A stretch of DNA of 64,000 nt from contig NZ_SLVF01000008.1 in NCBI RefSeq assembly GCF_004345365.1, forward strand, positions 186,001-250,000, read 5' to 3'. Of this stretch, positions 23,752 through 32,209 are shown one piece after another (within the stretch, counting starts at the first letter, position 1; every line of letters starts with the position of its first letter). The notes below the pieces were generated by a model. That model was not told the origin of the DNA. It saw nothing but the letters and a program-made list of their open reading frames with translations, and searched no databases. Position numbers and translations under genes: made by a program. Source of the DNA: Kribbella sp. VKM Ac-2568. Its GTDB lineage: Bacteria > Actinomycetota > Actinomycetes > Propionibacteriales > Kribbellaceae.

Positions 23752-24906
23752 ATGAGCCTCGACAAGACCTTCATCGACTTCTTCGTCCAGCGCGGTCACA
23801 TCCCCACCACGGGATCCTCGCTGATCCCACGACCAGGCGACCCCGTCCTCTTCACCACCTCGGGCATGCATCCGCTGACGCCCTATCTGGAGGGCGAACC
23901 CCATCCACTCGGCCGCCGGCTGGTCGGGGTGCAGCGATGCCTGCGCACCACCGATCTGGACGAGGTCGGTGATCCGACCCACCTGACAGTGTTCGAGATG
24001 CTCGGCTCCTGGTCGCTGGGCGACTACGGCAGCGAGCAGACCCTGCGGTGGGGGTTCGAGCTGCTCCGCGACGGGTTCGGCATCGACCCCGGCCGGATGT
24101 ACGTCACCGTCTTCGGTGGTGACGACCAGGTCGAGCTGGACCGGGAGTCGCTGCGCACCTGGCAGTCCCTCGGCGTGCCGGTCGAGCTGACCACCGACGA
24201 CAACTGGTGGTCCAACGGCCCGACCGGTCCGTGCGGCCCGGACTCGGAGATCTTCCTGTGGACCGGCGACGGCTCACCGGAGGGCACGCCGACCACCGAC
24301 GACCGCTGGGTCGAGGTGTGGAACCACGTGATGATGCGCTACCGCCGGTACGACGACGGTTCGCTGGAACCCCTACAGCAGCGCAACATCGACACCGGCC
24401 TCGGTCTCGAGCGGCTGAGCATGCTGCTCGAGGGCAAGAAGTCCGTCTACGAGACCGAGTTGTTCGAGCCGTGGATGCGGATCATCCCCGAGCTGTGGAA
24501 GCTGGACGAGGAGTCCGAGCGGATCGTGATCGACCACCTCCGCTCGAGCATGGTCATCATCGGCGACGGCGTCCACCCGTCGAACACCGGTCGCGGCTAC
24601 GTGCTGCGCCGGCTGATCCGCCGGGTGCTGACCCTGCTGTGGCGGACCGACGACTCGAGGACGCTGTCGGACCTGCCGCTGGAGCTGTTCGAGCACACGC
24701 TGCACCACTTCCACCAGGGTGAGGTCGTCACGCTGGTGCGGCGGATGCTGATCGACGAGGAGATCCGGTTCACCAACCTGCTCGAACGGGGCCGGCGGAT
24801 CCTCAGCCACGAACGCTTCCAGAAGACGCTCGACCAGAACGACTTCGAGTACCTGCACGAGACCCACGGCCTCCCGCGCGAGCTCGTCCTGTCGCTGGTC
24901 GGCTAA
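23752..24906 (+). CDS. truncated alanyl-tRNA synthetase paralogue (catalytic core only)
   Basis: 384 residues. It carries the class II core of AlaRS: motif 2 around QRCLRTTDLDEVGD and TVFEMLGSWSLGDY (61-92), GPTGPCGPDSE (156-166), and motif 3 DTGLGLERLSM (214-224), then the HPSNTGRGYVLRRLIRR segment. It ends just after a stretch matching the GFP-x-DL segment of AlaRS (here HGLPREL). The editing domain, most of the tRNA-recognition region and the C-Ala domain are missing. In E. coli AlaRS, N-terminal fragments of about this size make alanyl-adenylate but do not charge tRNA well (recalled from classic deletion work). It could activate Ala for something other than translation. Its stop overlaps the convergent esterase gene. 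Confidence 0.88.
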   Translation: MSLDKTFIDFFVQRGHIPTTGSSLIPRPGDPVLFTTSGMHPLTPYLEGEPHPLGRRLVGVQRCLRTTDLDEVGDPTHLTVFEMLGSWSLGDYGSEQTLRWGFELLRDGFGIDPGRMYVTVFGGDDQVELDRESLRTWQSLGVPVELTTDDNWWSNGPTGPCGPDSEIFLWTGDGSPEGTPTTDDRWVEVWNHVMMRYRRYDDGSLEPLQQRNIDTGLGLERLSMLLEGKKSVYETELFEPWMRIIPELWKLDEESERIVIDHLRSSMVIIGDGVHPSNTGRGYVLRRLIRRVLTLLWRTDDSRTLSDLPLELFEHTLHHFHQGEVVTLVRRMLIDEEIRFTNLLERGRRILSHERFQKTLDQNDFEYLHETHGLPRELVLSLVG

Positions 24907-26375
24907 CCCCAGAGGGCGAGTTCGTCGGCCCGCGGGTTCTCCAGCACCCGGGACTCCGGATGTCCGAACGTCATCACCGGCCGGGCGGTCGCGTCGTACT
25001 GCGACCAGCCCGGGCTCCCGGTGGTCACGAAGCTCACCCAGGCGGCGTGCATCCGGTCGGCCAGTTCCTGCGGCGGATCCGGCTGGAACAGCGGGGACGT
25101 CGCCGTACCGAGGGTGTCGAACACGAACGGCAGCTCCAGCGCGTGGCACGAGCCCAGTCCGGCGAGCGGCGACCGCCAGCAGAACTCGTACCGGTACGTC
25201 GCCGCGTGGGCCGACTGCGCCTCGAGCAGGCGGATCGTCGGGAGCACGAAGAAGCCGTCGCTGATGATCGCGCTGAGCACCTCACCGGGGGACTCGCCCG
25301 GGCGGTTGGTCGCGTAGGTGTCCGCGATCGCGGGGTCGATGCCCTGGCCCCGAAGGAGGAGCGGGAGTGCTTCCGCGGTGACGGCCGCCGATTGGCCGCT
25401 GGGGACCGAGAACAGCCGGAACTCGTCGCTGGTGACCCCCATCAGCAGCTCGACACCTCGCGCGGCACCGGCCGCGATCGCGTCGAGCGGTCGTTCGTGG
25501 ATCAGCTCACCATCGATGATCGGGAAGAACGGCATGATGCCGCCGCCGGCTTTGACCGTCGTGACGCCCCAGCGCTGCGGGTCCGGGAACTGCCGCAGCT
25601 CTATCGCCACCGCTCGTTGGGCGGCGATCAGTTCGGGGATCTCGACCGAGCCGAGCCCGGCCGCGGTTGGCGGGACATCCAGGCGCTTGGCGAGCTCGGC
25701 GGTGACCAGGGCGCCGTCACTAGCCAGCGCGGTGGCCTCGGCCGATCCGCTCTGCACGATCGCGCGCTGGAAGAGCCCTTGCGCGGCCGGGATCGACATC
25801 AGCGTCGCGACGCTCATCCCGCCCGCCGACTGGCCCGCGATCGTCACGCGACTCGGGTCGCCGCCGAACGCGGCGATGTTCTCCTGCACCCACCGAAGCG
25901 CGGCCACCTGGTCGAGCAGGCCACGGTTGCTCGGTCCGTCCGCGATCACGCCGAACCCCTGCACCCCCAGCCGGTAGTTCACCCCGACGGTGACCACGCC
26001 GTCCCGGGCGAACGCGCTCCCGTCGTACGCCGGGATCGCGTTGGAACCGTTGCGGAAGGCCCCGCCGGGGAACCACACGAGCACCGGGAGCCCTGTCCCT
26101 CCCGGTGTCCAGACGTTGAGGTTGAGGAAGTCGGGCCCGAGCTCGATCGGGTTGGTCAGCAGCACGTCCATCGGCGGCTCGTACGGCGGTTGCGGCGCGG
26201 TCGGCCCAAGCGTGGTCGCCTCCCGTACTCCGTCCCAGGGCTTCACCACCGCGGGTGCCTCGAACGCGGCCGGTCCGACGGGATCCCCCGCATAGGGGAT
26301 CCCGAGGAAGGCGGTGATCCCTTCGGTCGTCCGGCCTCTCAGCTGTCCACTCGACGTCACCGCGATCGGATCCAT
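24903..26375 (-). CDS. type B carboxylesterase/lipase
   Basis: 490 residues of the carboxylesterase type B family. Landmarks are FLGIPYAGDP, LNVWTP, the oxyanion hole WFPGGAF (101-107), and the nucleophile GQSAGGMS with Ser183; the catalytic Glu and His are expected in TSDEFR and in SCHALELPF. It is cytoplasmic (no signal peptide). The ATG at 26375 is 10 nt after the stop of the EamA transporter gene, so the two form an operon. The 3' end overlaps the AlaRS-like gene tail to tail by 4 nt, with no terminator between. Confidence 0.9.
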   Translation of the reverse strand: MDPIAVTSSGQLRGRTTEGITAFLGIPYAGDPVGPAAFEAPAVVKPWDGVREATTLGPTAPQPPYEPPMDVLLTNPIELGPDFLNLNVWTPGGTGLPVLVWFPGGAFRNGSNAIPAYDGSAFARDGVVTVGVNYRLGVQGFGVIADGPSNRGLLDQVAALRWVQENIAAFGGDPSRVTIAGQSAGGMSVATLMSIPAAQGLFQRAIVQSGSAEATALASDGALVTAELAKRLDVPPTAAGLGSVEIPELIAAQRAVAIELRQFPDPQRWGVTTVKAGGGIMPFFPIIDGELIHERPLDAIAAGAARGVELLMGVTSDEFRLFSVPSGQSAAVTAEALPLLLRGQGIDPAIADTYATNRPGESPGEVLSAIISDGFFVLPTIRLLEAQSAHAATYRYEFCWRSPLAGLGSCHALELPFVFDTLGTATSPLFQPDPPQELADRMHAAWVSFVTTGSPGWSQYDATARPVMTFGHPESRVLENPRADELALWG

Positions 26376-26385
26376 GCGCCTATCT

Positions 26386-27393
26386 TCAGATGCCGGCGGT
26401 GTCCAGGTCGAGGTCGCGCGCCGGGGGATCGGCGTCGGGGATCTCCGGCGGCGCCACCTTGCCGACCGAGGACTGGGCCACGAAGGCGCCGAGCAGCACG
26501 ATCACGCCGCCGATCACCTGGTTCGTCGAGAGTGTCTCGTTCAGCAGGATCCAGGCGAACAGGCTCGCTGCCACGACCTCGACGTACGCGACCGCTCCAC
26601 CGATCGCAGCGGAGAGCCGCTGTACCGCGGCCGCTCCGGCGAGGTAGGCGACCACGGTGCTGATCACGATCAGCCAGGCGGCGAACACCCAGCCCGGCGC
26701 GGACCGCTCACCGATCGCGATGGTGTCCGTCAGCGCGTTCCACGGAATGGCCCAGGGCGCGGACACGGCCGTCAGCACGACTGCCCCGACCACGCTGCCC
26801 GCCGCCGTCATCACGAGCGGGTCGGCAACGCCGGTGAGCTTGTCGATCAGGATGAAGTACGTCGCCTGGCAGGCCGCCGCGCCGAGGCCCGCGAGCAGCC
26901 CGATCAGATCGAGTTGCAGGCCCGACCAGATCTCGACCACTGTCGCCAGCCCGACCAGTGCGATCGCCACCCCCAGCGCGGCCGACCGCGGCACGGCGAC
27001 CTTGCGCCCGAACTTGAGCCAGGCGACCACGAGGACCGGTCCGGAGAACTCCAGCAGGATCGCCACGCCGACGGGGAGCCGGCTCGCGGCGATGAAGAAC
27101 AGCGTCTGGCAGCCGGCGATCCCGGTGAGTCCGTAGAGCACGAGCGGCGGCCACGATGCGCGGGCCGCACGCAGGCCGGCGCTGCCGCGGAAGATCAGCA
27201 CGAGCGGGACGAGCAGGGCGGCGGCGCCGAGGATCCGGATCCAGGCCGCCTGCTCGGGCGAGATCCCGGCCCCGATCAGCGCCTTCGCGAACGGACCCGA
27301 TCCACCGAACGTGATCGCCGAGAACACCGCGAATCCGAGCCCGACGGACTTGGTCCGGGCGGCGTCCTGCTCTACCTGCTTGTACATGGGCAT
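26386..27393 (-). CDS. EamA-family (DMT) transporter
   Basis: 335 residues with ten predicted membrane helices arranged as two EamA repeats (about residues 20-150 and 165-300). The family exports amino acids, purines or other small metabolites. A polar acidic C-terminal tail follows. It heads a two-gene unit with the esterase, which may act on the same compound. Two ATGs (27393 and 27387) are possible starts. Confidence 0.87.
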   Translation of the reverse strand: MPMYKQVEQDAARTKSVGLGFAVFSAITFGGSGPFAKALIGAGISPEQAAWIRILGAAALLVPLVLIFRGSAGLRAARASWPPLVLYGLTGIAGCQTLFFIAASRLPVGVAILLEFSGPVLVVAWLKFGRKVAVPRSAALGVAIALVGLATVVEIWSGLQLDLIGLLAGLGAAACQATYFILIDKLTGVADPLVMTAAGSVVGAVVLTAVSAPWAIPWNALTDTIAIGERSAPGWVFAAWLIVISTVVAYLAGAAAVQRLSAAIGGAVAYVEVVAASLFAWILLNETLSTNQVIGGVIVLLGAFVAQSSVGKVAPPEIPDADPPARDLDLDTAGI

Positions 27394-27507
27394 AACGCTC
27401 TCACACTCATTACAACGGCGTCGATAGGGATATGTCAGTAGATGGACAGCCGGGTGGCTCCCTATCCAGACCGACGCCGCGCGCCCCTTTCCTGGTCGGT
27501 TGGGTGA

Positions 27508-28197
27508 TCAGAGAACGTTGATGGCGCGGGCGGCGACGATGGCGATCGTGAGGAGAGAGATCGCGGACTGGATGCCCATCAGGGTCTTCAACCGGGCGGT
27601 GAGGGGCATCGTGTCGGTGGGGCTGAAGGCGGTCGCGGCGGTGAAGGCGACGAAGAGGTAGTCGGTGAAGCCGGGGATCCAGCCCTGCCAGCCGGGGATG
27701 TCGACGGTCATCTGCGGAAAGAGCAGGTCCGGCCGTTCCTCCTGGTGCTCGTGCTCGGGCATCCGCGCGAACGGGCCACCGCGGTCGACCTCCCAGTACC
27801 AGACCGCGAAGGCGACCACGTTCGTCACCCAGATCAGCAGCGCCGACTTCACCAGCACCTTGCCGTCGGAAGCGTCACCGTCGCTCAGCAGCAGGATCAA
27901 CCCGGTCAGATAGACGGCGTTGACCAGCACGAGCACCGCGAGCAGCGCCAGTTCGATCCACCGCAGCCAGGGCTCGTCCCGCTTCAGATGGAAGGGGTTC
28001 GCCCACACCAGCGGCAGCAGCAGCAGTGCTCCGAGGGCGGGCATGATCCACCGCGGTGCGTCCATGATCTGCGCGGGCACGGCGACCTGCAGCGCGAGGA
28101 CGACGATCACCGCCAACGAGGCCGGCCACCTACGGGTATGCCCGGTGCCAGGCGCTGCCACTTTGGTCACCCCAGCATTCTCACCCGACTGAGGCAT
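27508..28197 (-). CDS. DUF1345 membrane protein
   Basis: 229 residues from the ATG at 28197. About five hydrophobic segments; the conserved DUF1345 C-terminus is visible as GFTDYLFVAFTAATAFSPTDT and GIQSAISL. Function unknown; the family is placed near ion-channel-like proteins by some annotators, which I cannot confirm. The start overlaps the upstream regulator gene by 17 nt; a GTG at 28170 lies outside that overlap and is an alternative. Confidence 0.78.
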   Translation of the reverse strand: MPQSGENAGVTKVAAPGTGHTRRWPASLAVIVVLALQVAVPAQIMDAPRWIMPALGALLLLPLVWANPFHLKRDEPWLRWIELALLAVLVLVNAVYLTGLILLLSDGDASDGKVLVKSALLIWVTNVVAFAVWYWEVDRGGPFARMPEHEHQEERPDLLFPQMTVDIPGWQGWIPGFTDYLFVAFTAATAFSPTDTMPLTARLKTLMGIQSAISLLTIAIVAARAINVL

Positions 28198-29158
28198 CAA
28201 CGACCGCCTGCCCGACGTCCGTACGCCGATAGTGGACCTGGTGACCCGTACGGCGACGCGTGGCGAGCCCCGCTCCGTGCAGCGCGGCGAGGTGCTCCGC
28301 AACAGTCGCCAAAGCCAGCCCGTACTGCGCTGCGAGGGCGCTCGTCGTGGCGGGTGGATCCAACGCGACAAGCAGTGTCGCCCGGGTCCGCCCGAGCAAC
28401 CGAGCAAGGGGATCGGGCGGCGCGGGTGCGTCGGACCAGAGCCGGGCAGCCCCGCGAGCGGGGTACACCAAGGTCGGTTGATAGCCAGGGTCGACGACCA
28501 GGACGAGGAACGGCCAGGCGAACACCCCGGGCACCAGGAGCAGCCCCTGGCCGGTCAGCTCGCGATCCTGCCCGCGGTACCGCGAGGCGATGAGGCGGTC
28601 GTCCTCCCAGCTCAGCGTCGGGTGGAGATCGTCGAACAGCTTCGCCAGCCCGCCGGAGGTGAGTTGTTCGCCGCGATAGGCGATGTCGTCCTCGAGGACC
28701 CGGCTGATCAGCGGCCAGTCCGGCTGGATCAGCGTGATCCAGGCGCTCTCGATCTCGTCCGCCATCCGCTCGCGGGTGCCGGCCGGATCGGCGAGCATCC
28801 GGTTGATCTCTGGGGCCGCCGGGTTGTTCAGCTCGTCCCGCGAGCGGATCAGTTCCGCCCGGACGAGGTCCAACGGGGTACTGCGAACCCGGGCGATCTC
28901 GGTCGCGAACCTGGCTCGCGAGGCCTTCGGCGGAGGTGTCAGGAAGTCCGGCGTGAAGCCGACGCGCGGCTGGACCGCCCGCAGCATCCGCAGATCCAGC
29001 CCGGCGGCCGCCTCGCTCTTGGCCGCGATCCAAGGGGAGTAGAGCGGTCGGTGCTTGTGGCCGTGCAGGACCCGCACCGCGGACATCGTCTCCCACAGCG
29101 GCGACAGGCCGAACCGGCAGCGCAACGCGTCGGCCTGGGTGAACCGCAGTACCGTCAC
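28181..29158 (-). CDS. ArsR/winged-helix regulator with large N-terminal domain
   Basis: 325 residues. The last ~90 residues form a winged helix (SALAAQYGLALATVAEHLAAL as helix-turn-helix, then ATRRRTGHQVHYRRT wing). The first ~220 residues are a ligand- or dimerisation domain of the DUF5937 kind often fused to such ArsR-like helices in actinobacteria. It is transcribed away from an MFS transporter gene, and an inverted repeat lies between them. Repression of the transporter, relieved by a ligand, is inferred. GTG start at 29158. Confidence 0.82.
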   Translation of the reverse strand: MTVLRFTQADALRCRFGLSPLWETMSAVRVLHGHKHRPLYSPWIAAKSEAAAGLDLRMLRAVQPRVGFTPDFLTPPPKASRARFATEIARVRSTPLDLVRAELIRSRDELNNPAAPEINRMLADPAGTRERMADEIESAWITLIQPDWPLISRVLEDDIAYRGEQLTSGGLAKLFDDLHPTLSWEDDRLIASRYRGQDRELTGQGLLLVPGVFAWPFLVLVVDPGYQPTLVYPARGAARLWSDAPAPPDPLARLLGRTRATLLVALDPPATTSALAAQYGLALATVAEHLAALHGAGLATRRRTGHQVHYRRTDVGQAVVDASVG

Positions 29159-29171
29159 GCCGATCCCCGAC

Positions 29172-29189
29172 TTTCGGTCACAACCGAAA
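29172..29189. promoter_or_regulatory. operator candidate between ArsR-like regulator and MFS gene
   Basis: TTTCGGTCACAACCGAAA, two perfect 7-bp arms around CACA, in the 70-bp divergent spacer. Confidence 0.6.
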
Positions 29190-29228
29190 ATCTATCGCGT
29201 CGATGGCGCTCCGAGGCAACCTCGGCCC

Positions 29229-30434
29229 GTGACCAACGGCTATCGAGCTGTCCTGCGCGTTCCCGGCCTGCGCAACGTGTTCGTCGCGCACGCCGTCTCC
29301 ATGATCGGCACCGTGGCGGCGCAGGTCGCGCTCTCCATCCTGATCTTCGAGCGGACCGGGTCTCCGCTGCTGTCCGCGCTGGTGCTGGTCTGCTCCTTCC
29401 TGCCCTACGCTCTCGGCGGGATCGCGCTCTCTTCGATCTCGGACCGTTTCCCGGCGCGCCGGGTACTCGTCTGCTGCGACCTGATCAGCGCCGCCTGCAT
29501 CGCGGTGATGCTGATCCCCGGTATCCCTGTCGGCGGTCTGCTCGGACTGCTCCTGCTGGCCGGCATCGTCGCCCCGATCTTCGCGGGCGCCCGCGCCGCC
29601 AGCCTGGCTCACCTGCTCGACGCCGACCTGTTCCCGATCGGCCGGTCGTTGCTGAGGGCAATCGGGCAGCTGACGGTGCTGACCGGGTTCGCCCTCGGCG
29701 CGGTCGCCGTCGCCGCGATCGGCCCGACCTGGTTGCTCGCCCTCGACGTCGCGAGCTTCCTCGCCTCGGCCGCCCTGATCGGCTTCGGTACGCCGTTCAC
29801 CCCGGCCACGGGGATGGGTCGTAACACGGTGCGGGATTCGCTCAGCGGCCTCGGCTACATCTTCGGCTCCGTCCGGCTCCGTCGGCTGATCCTGTTGTCC
29901 TGGATCGTTCCGGCGTTCTCGTCGATGCCCGATGGACTCGCGGTGGCCTACACCGCGCAGACCGGCGCCGCAGCCTCGACCGCCGGCGTCCTGTTAGCCG
30001 GGTACGCGGTCGGGTCCGTGCTCGGTGAGATCGCCGCAGCCCGGCTCACGCCGGCCACCCGGCGACGCCTGGTGGTTCCGCTCATCCTGCTGAGCCAGGT
30101 CCCCGCGATCGCGTTCCTCGCGACTCCCGGGATCCCGCTGGCTGCTGTGCTGCTGGCGCTTTCGGGCAGCGGCTATGCGTTCAACCAGGGCATCGATCCG
30201 ATGATCCTGGCCGCCAGCGACCCGGCGTACCGGGGGAGGTTGTTCACGGTGCAGACCAGTGGGCTGATGGCGGTGCAGGGCGTGAGCATCGCGCTGGCCG
30301 GTGCCATTGGCACGTTGCTTCGCCCCAGCCTCACCATCTGCCTGGCCGGTGTCCTCGGCACGATCGTCACTATGGTCCTGGCCCGGAGAGCGCTCACTCC
30401 CCAAGAAACAGAGGTCGAGCTCTCGGCATCGTAG
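29229..30434 (+). CDS. MFS transporter
   Basis: 401 residues from the GTG at 29229, with about 12 membrane helices. FLPYALGGIALSSISDRFPARRVLV is the typical loop 2-3 region with its D-R-F-P-A-R-R motif, as found in drug-exporter-like MFS proteins (MFS_3/enterobactin exporter type). The divergent ArsR-like regulator and the operator between them suggest an inducible exporter. Confidence 0.87.
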   Translation: MTNGYRAVLRVPGLRNVFVAHAVSMIGTVAAQVALSILIFERTGSPLLSALVLVCSFLPYALGGIALSSISDRFPARRVLVCCDLISAACIAVMLIPGIPVGGLLGLLLLAGIVAPIFAGARAASLAHLLDADLFPIGRSLLRAIGQLTVLTGFALGAVAVAAIGPTWLLALDVASFLASAALIGFGTPFTPATGMGRNTVRDSLSGLGYIFGSVRLRRLILLSWIVPAFSSMPDGLAVAYTAQTGAAASTAGVLLAGYAVGSVLGEIAAARLTPATRRRLVVPLILLSQVPAIAFLATPGIPLAAVLLALSGSGYAFNQGIDPMILAASDPAYRGRLFTVQTSGLMAVQGVSIALAGAIGTLLRPSLTICLAGVLGTIVTMVLARRALTPQETEVELSAS

Positions 30435-30449
30435 AAGCTGCTTGTGGGA

Positions 30450-30721
30450 CTAGGCGCTGGCGCGGACGACCAGGGGAGCGGTGACAAGGCGGCTGGGCTG
30501 GTCGGGGTCGCCGCTGATCTCGCGCAGCGCCCGGTCGAACAGACAGACGGCGATGTCCCGCAGCGGGATCCGCGCCGTCGTCAGCGGGGTGTCCAGCATG
30601 CTCGCGAACGGAAAGTCGTTGAACCCGGTGACCGCGATGTCCTGCCCGACCTTCACCCCGTGCCGTTGCAGGTGCGCATCGCCACCACGGCGAAGGCGTC
30701 GTTGTCGGCGACGAACACAGA
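30450..30721 (-). pseudogene. LacI-family regulator, C-terminal remnant with frameshift
   Basis: Read with one frame change near 30680, the strand encodes TSVFVADNDAFAVVAM and then LQRHGVKVGQDIAVTGFND to the stop, which is the end of a LacI/GalR effector-binding domain (AxxVxGFND). The DNA-binding domain and most of the effector domain are gone. The frameshift fits a single missing base in ATGCGCACC. The upstream side fuses to an unrelated gene fragment. This is a decayed gene rather than a working regulator, unless the assembly has an error here. Confidence 0.72.
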
Positions 30722-30724
30722 CGT

Positions 30725-31064
30725 TGCGGGCGATGGTGCCGTGGTTGGACTCGATGGTGTTGGCGGCGGTGAAGGTGACGCGGCCTCGGGTCACGATCAG
30801 GACGGTGCTGCCGACGTTCTGGTTCGCGGGCTGTCCGACGAGCGCGGTACCGGTCAGGACCAGTCGGCCAGTCTCGGCATCGATGAAGGTGGGCCCCGAG
30901 ATGTTGTAGCGACGCGACTCGTCGGTCTCGAGGTTCGTCACCGTCGCGGTCACCGCGCCGGTGACGATGAGGTTGTCGCTCGTCGTACCGGGCCTGACGG
31001 TCGACGCACTGACACCCGCGATCCGGAGAGCGAACGGACAGAACTCGCCGGCCGGTGCCACCAC
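30725..31064 (-). pseudogene. fragment of a secreted beta-rich protein fused to the LacI remnant
   Basis: About 113 residues rich in Thr, Val and Asn: FCPFALRIAGVSASTV, then VTATVTNLETDESRRYNISG and FIDAETGRLVLTGTALVGQ. The two Cys and the pattern look like the middle of a small exported protein that has lost its signal peptide; in the same frame it runs on, out of phase, into the LacI remnant. There is no credible start or Shine-Dalgarno. I infer a deletion that joined two gene pieces near 30720. Confidence 0.6.
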
Positions 31065-31125
31065 TTCGAAAGGCGTTCCATGCGCCGGGACTACCTGCCA
31101 CCGCGCTCATGGCCCGTCTGGCGAG

Positions 31126-31401
31126 TCAATGCCTCGTACTCCGCGTCGGTGATGCGGAGTACGAGGCCTTGTCGCTGCAGCGGGTCAGGCGCTGGCCGGC
31201 CGCGGTACCGGTGTACTTCTCGCGCTGCGCCCACTCGTGGCACTCGGCGATGACGGGGCAACTGGTCAGGCAGAGCTCGCGCGCCTTGCGTTGTTCCCAA
31301 GCCGTCGCGGTCTCGTCGTAGGCGGGTGCGTGTCCGATGCAGGCTGCCTTGCTCATCCAGCGGTCCGCGGGGTCTGCGATCACTGTCAGGGTCGGCCTCA
31401 T
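31126..31401 (-). CDS. WhiB-family iron-sulphur protein, divergent C-terminus
   Basis: 91 residues from the ATG at 31401 (a GTG at 31425 is also in frame). The four cluster Cys are present: one in SKAACIG and three in LCLTSCPVIAEC (C-x3-C-x5-C). WhiB-like proteins bind a [4Fe-4S] cluster and often act with the principal sigma factor. The usual G-[V/I]-W-G-G turn is missing; the segment reads KYTGTAAGQRLTR instead, and the tail overlaps a 14-bp inverted repeat. Whether it still binds DNA or sigma is open. Confidence 0.82.
   Translation of the reverse strand: MRPTLTVIADPADRWMSKAACIGHAPAYDETATAWEQRKARELCLTSCPVIAECHEWAQREKYTGTAAGQRLTRCSDKASYSASPTRSTRH
31131..31167. repeat. 14-bp inverted repeat at the 3' end of the WhiB gene
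   Basis: GCCTCGTACTCCGC (31131-31144) and its exact complement (31154-31167) flank 9 nt. It lies within the last codons of the WhiB frame and could be a terminator without T-run or the mark of a rearrangement. Confidence 0.65.
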
Positions 31402-31519
31402 AACGCTGACGGTATGCGCCCTCACACATACTTCGTGGCGCGTCTTGCTATATGAGAGTTAGTTGACTGGACTACTGCATTTAAGCGCCCTGTCCGGTTC
31501 TTGCCGACGGGTGCGACGT

Positions 31520-31546
31520 CTCTGCTGAGAAGGCCAATCAGCAGAG
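31520..31546 (+). promoter_or_regulatory. hairpin abutting the Shine-Dalgarno of the DUF998 gene
   Basis: CTCTGCTGA (31520-31528) pairs with TCAGCAGAG (31538-31546). The right arm runs into the GAGAGG Shine-Dalgarno (31544-31549) of the gene at 31559, so it may partly hide the ribosome binding site. Confidence 0.45.
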
Positions 31547-31558
31547 AGGTGCGGGATC

Positions 31559-32209
31559 ATGAAGGTGACCACTGATCGACTGGTGGCGGGTGGGGTGGTG
31601 GCTGGACCGTTGTTCCTGGCGGTCTGGGCGGTGCAGGCATTCACCCGGGAAGGATTCGACCCGGGCAGGCATCCGATCAGCCTGCTCGCGTTGGGCGGCG
31701 CGGGCTGGGTGCAGATCGCGAACTTCGTCCTGACCGGAAGCCTGTACGTCGCGGCCGCGGTCGGGCTGAAGCGGGCAGGCCAAGGTACTTGGGGGCCACG
31801 GCTCATCGGCGCCTTCGGGGTCGGGCTGATCGTGGCTGGGGTGTTCGTCACCGACCCTGGCGCCGGGTTCCCGGAAGGCGCGCCCGAGGGGGCGGGGGAG
31901 CTGAGCTGGCACGGGGTGCTGCACGAGGTCGGCTTCGGTATCGCTCAACTCGCCTGGACGGCAGCGGCGATTGTCTTCGCGCGGCGGTTCAAGGGCCGAG
32001 CCCGCTGGGCAACAGTCGGCACCATCGCGGCCGCACTGGCCGTAGCCGCCTGGCCTGATCTCGACAGCCTGAGCATCCGCCTGGTGATCGCCTCCGCCAT
32101 CCAGTTCGCCTTCGTGGCGGTCCTGTGCCGGACCTGTCAGCCGAGGCGGGTGGCTACTGCGGAGGCGAGTTTGGTGGTGGCTTCGGGGGACTGGGGGAGG
32201 AAGAGGTAG
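31559..32209 (+). CDS. DUF998 membrane protein
   Basis: 216 residues with six membrane helices, DUF998 family: TREGFDPGRHPISLL near the first loop and the DPGAGFP motif in the middle are typical. Function unknown. The ATG has a GAGAGG Shine-Dalgarno. The last 24 codons overlap the 3' end of the convergent ATP-grasp gene by 73 bp, and the terminal stretch (EASLVVASGDWGRKR) is unlike the family and is probably just the antisense of that gene. Confidence 0.83.
   Translation: MKVTTDRLVAGGVVAGPLFLAVWAVQAFTREGFDPGRHPISLLALGGAGWVQIANFVLTGSLYVAAAVGLKRAGQGTWGPRLIGAFGVGLIVAGVFVTDPGAGFPEGAPEGAGELSWHGVLHEVGFGIAQLAWTAAAIVFARRFKGRARWATVGTIAAALAVAAWPDLDSLSIRLVIASAIQFAFVAVLCRTCQPRRVATAEASLVVASGDWGRKR

Noticed and set aside
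27394..27507. Regulatory site upstream of the EamA transporter
   Set aside because: Only weak, imperfect inverted repeats are visible and there is no adjacent regulator gene.
31091..31429. Alternative frame over the WhiB gene
   Set aside because: It has no Cys cluster and a random-looking composition, while the chosen frame has all four WhiB Cys.
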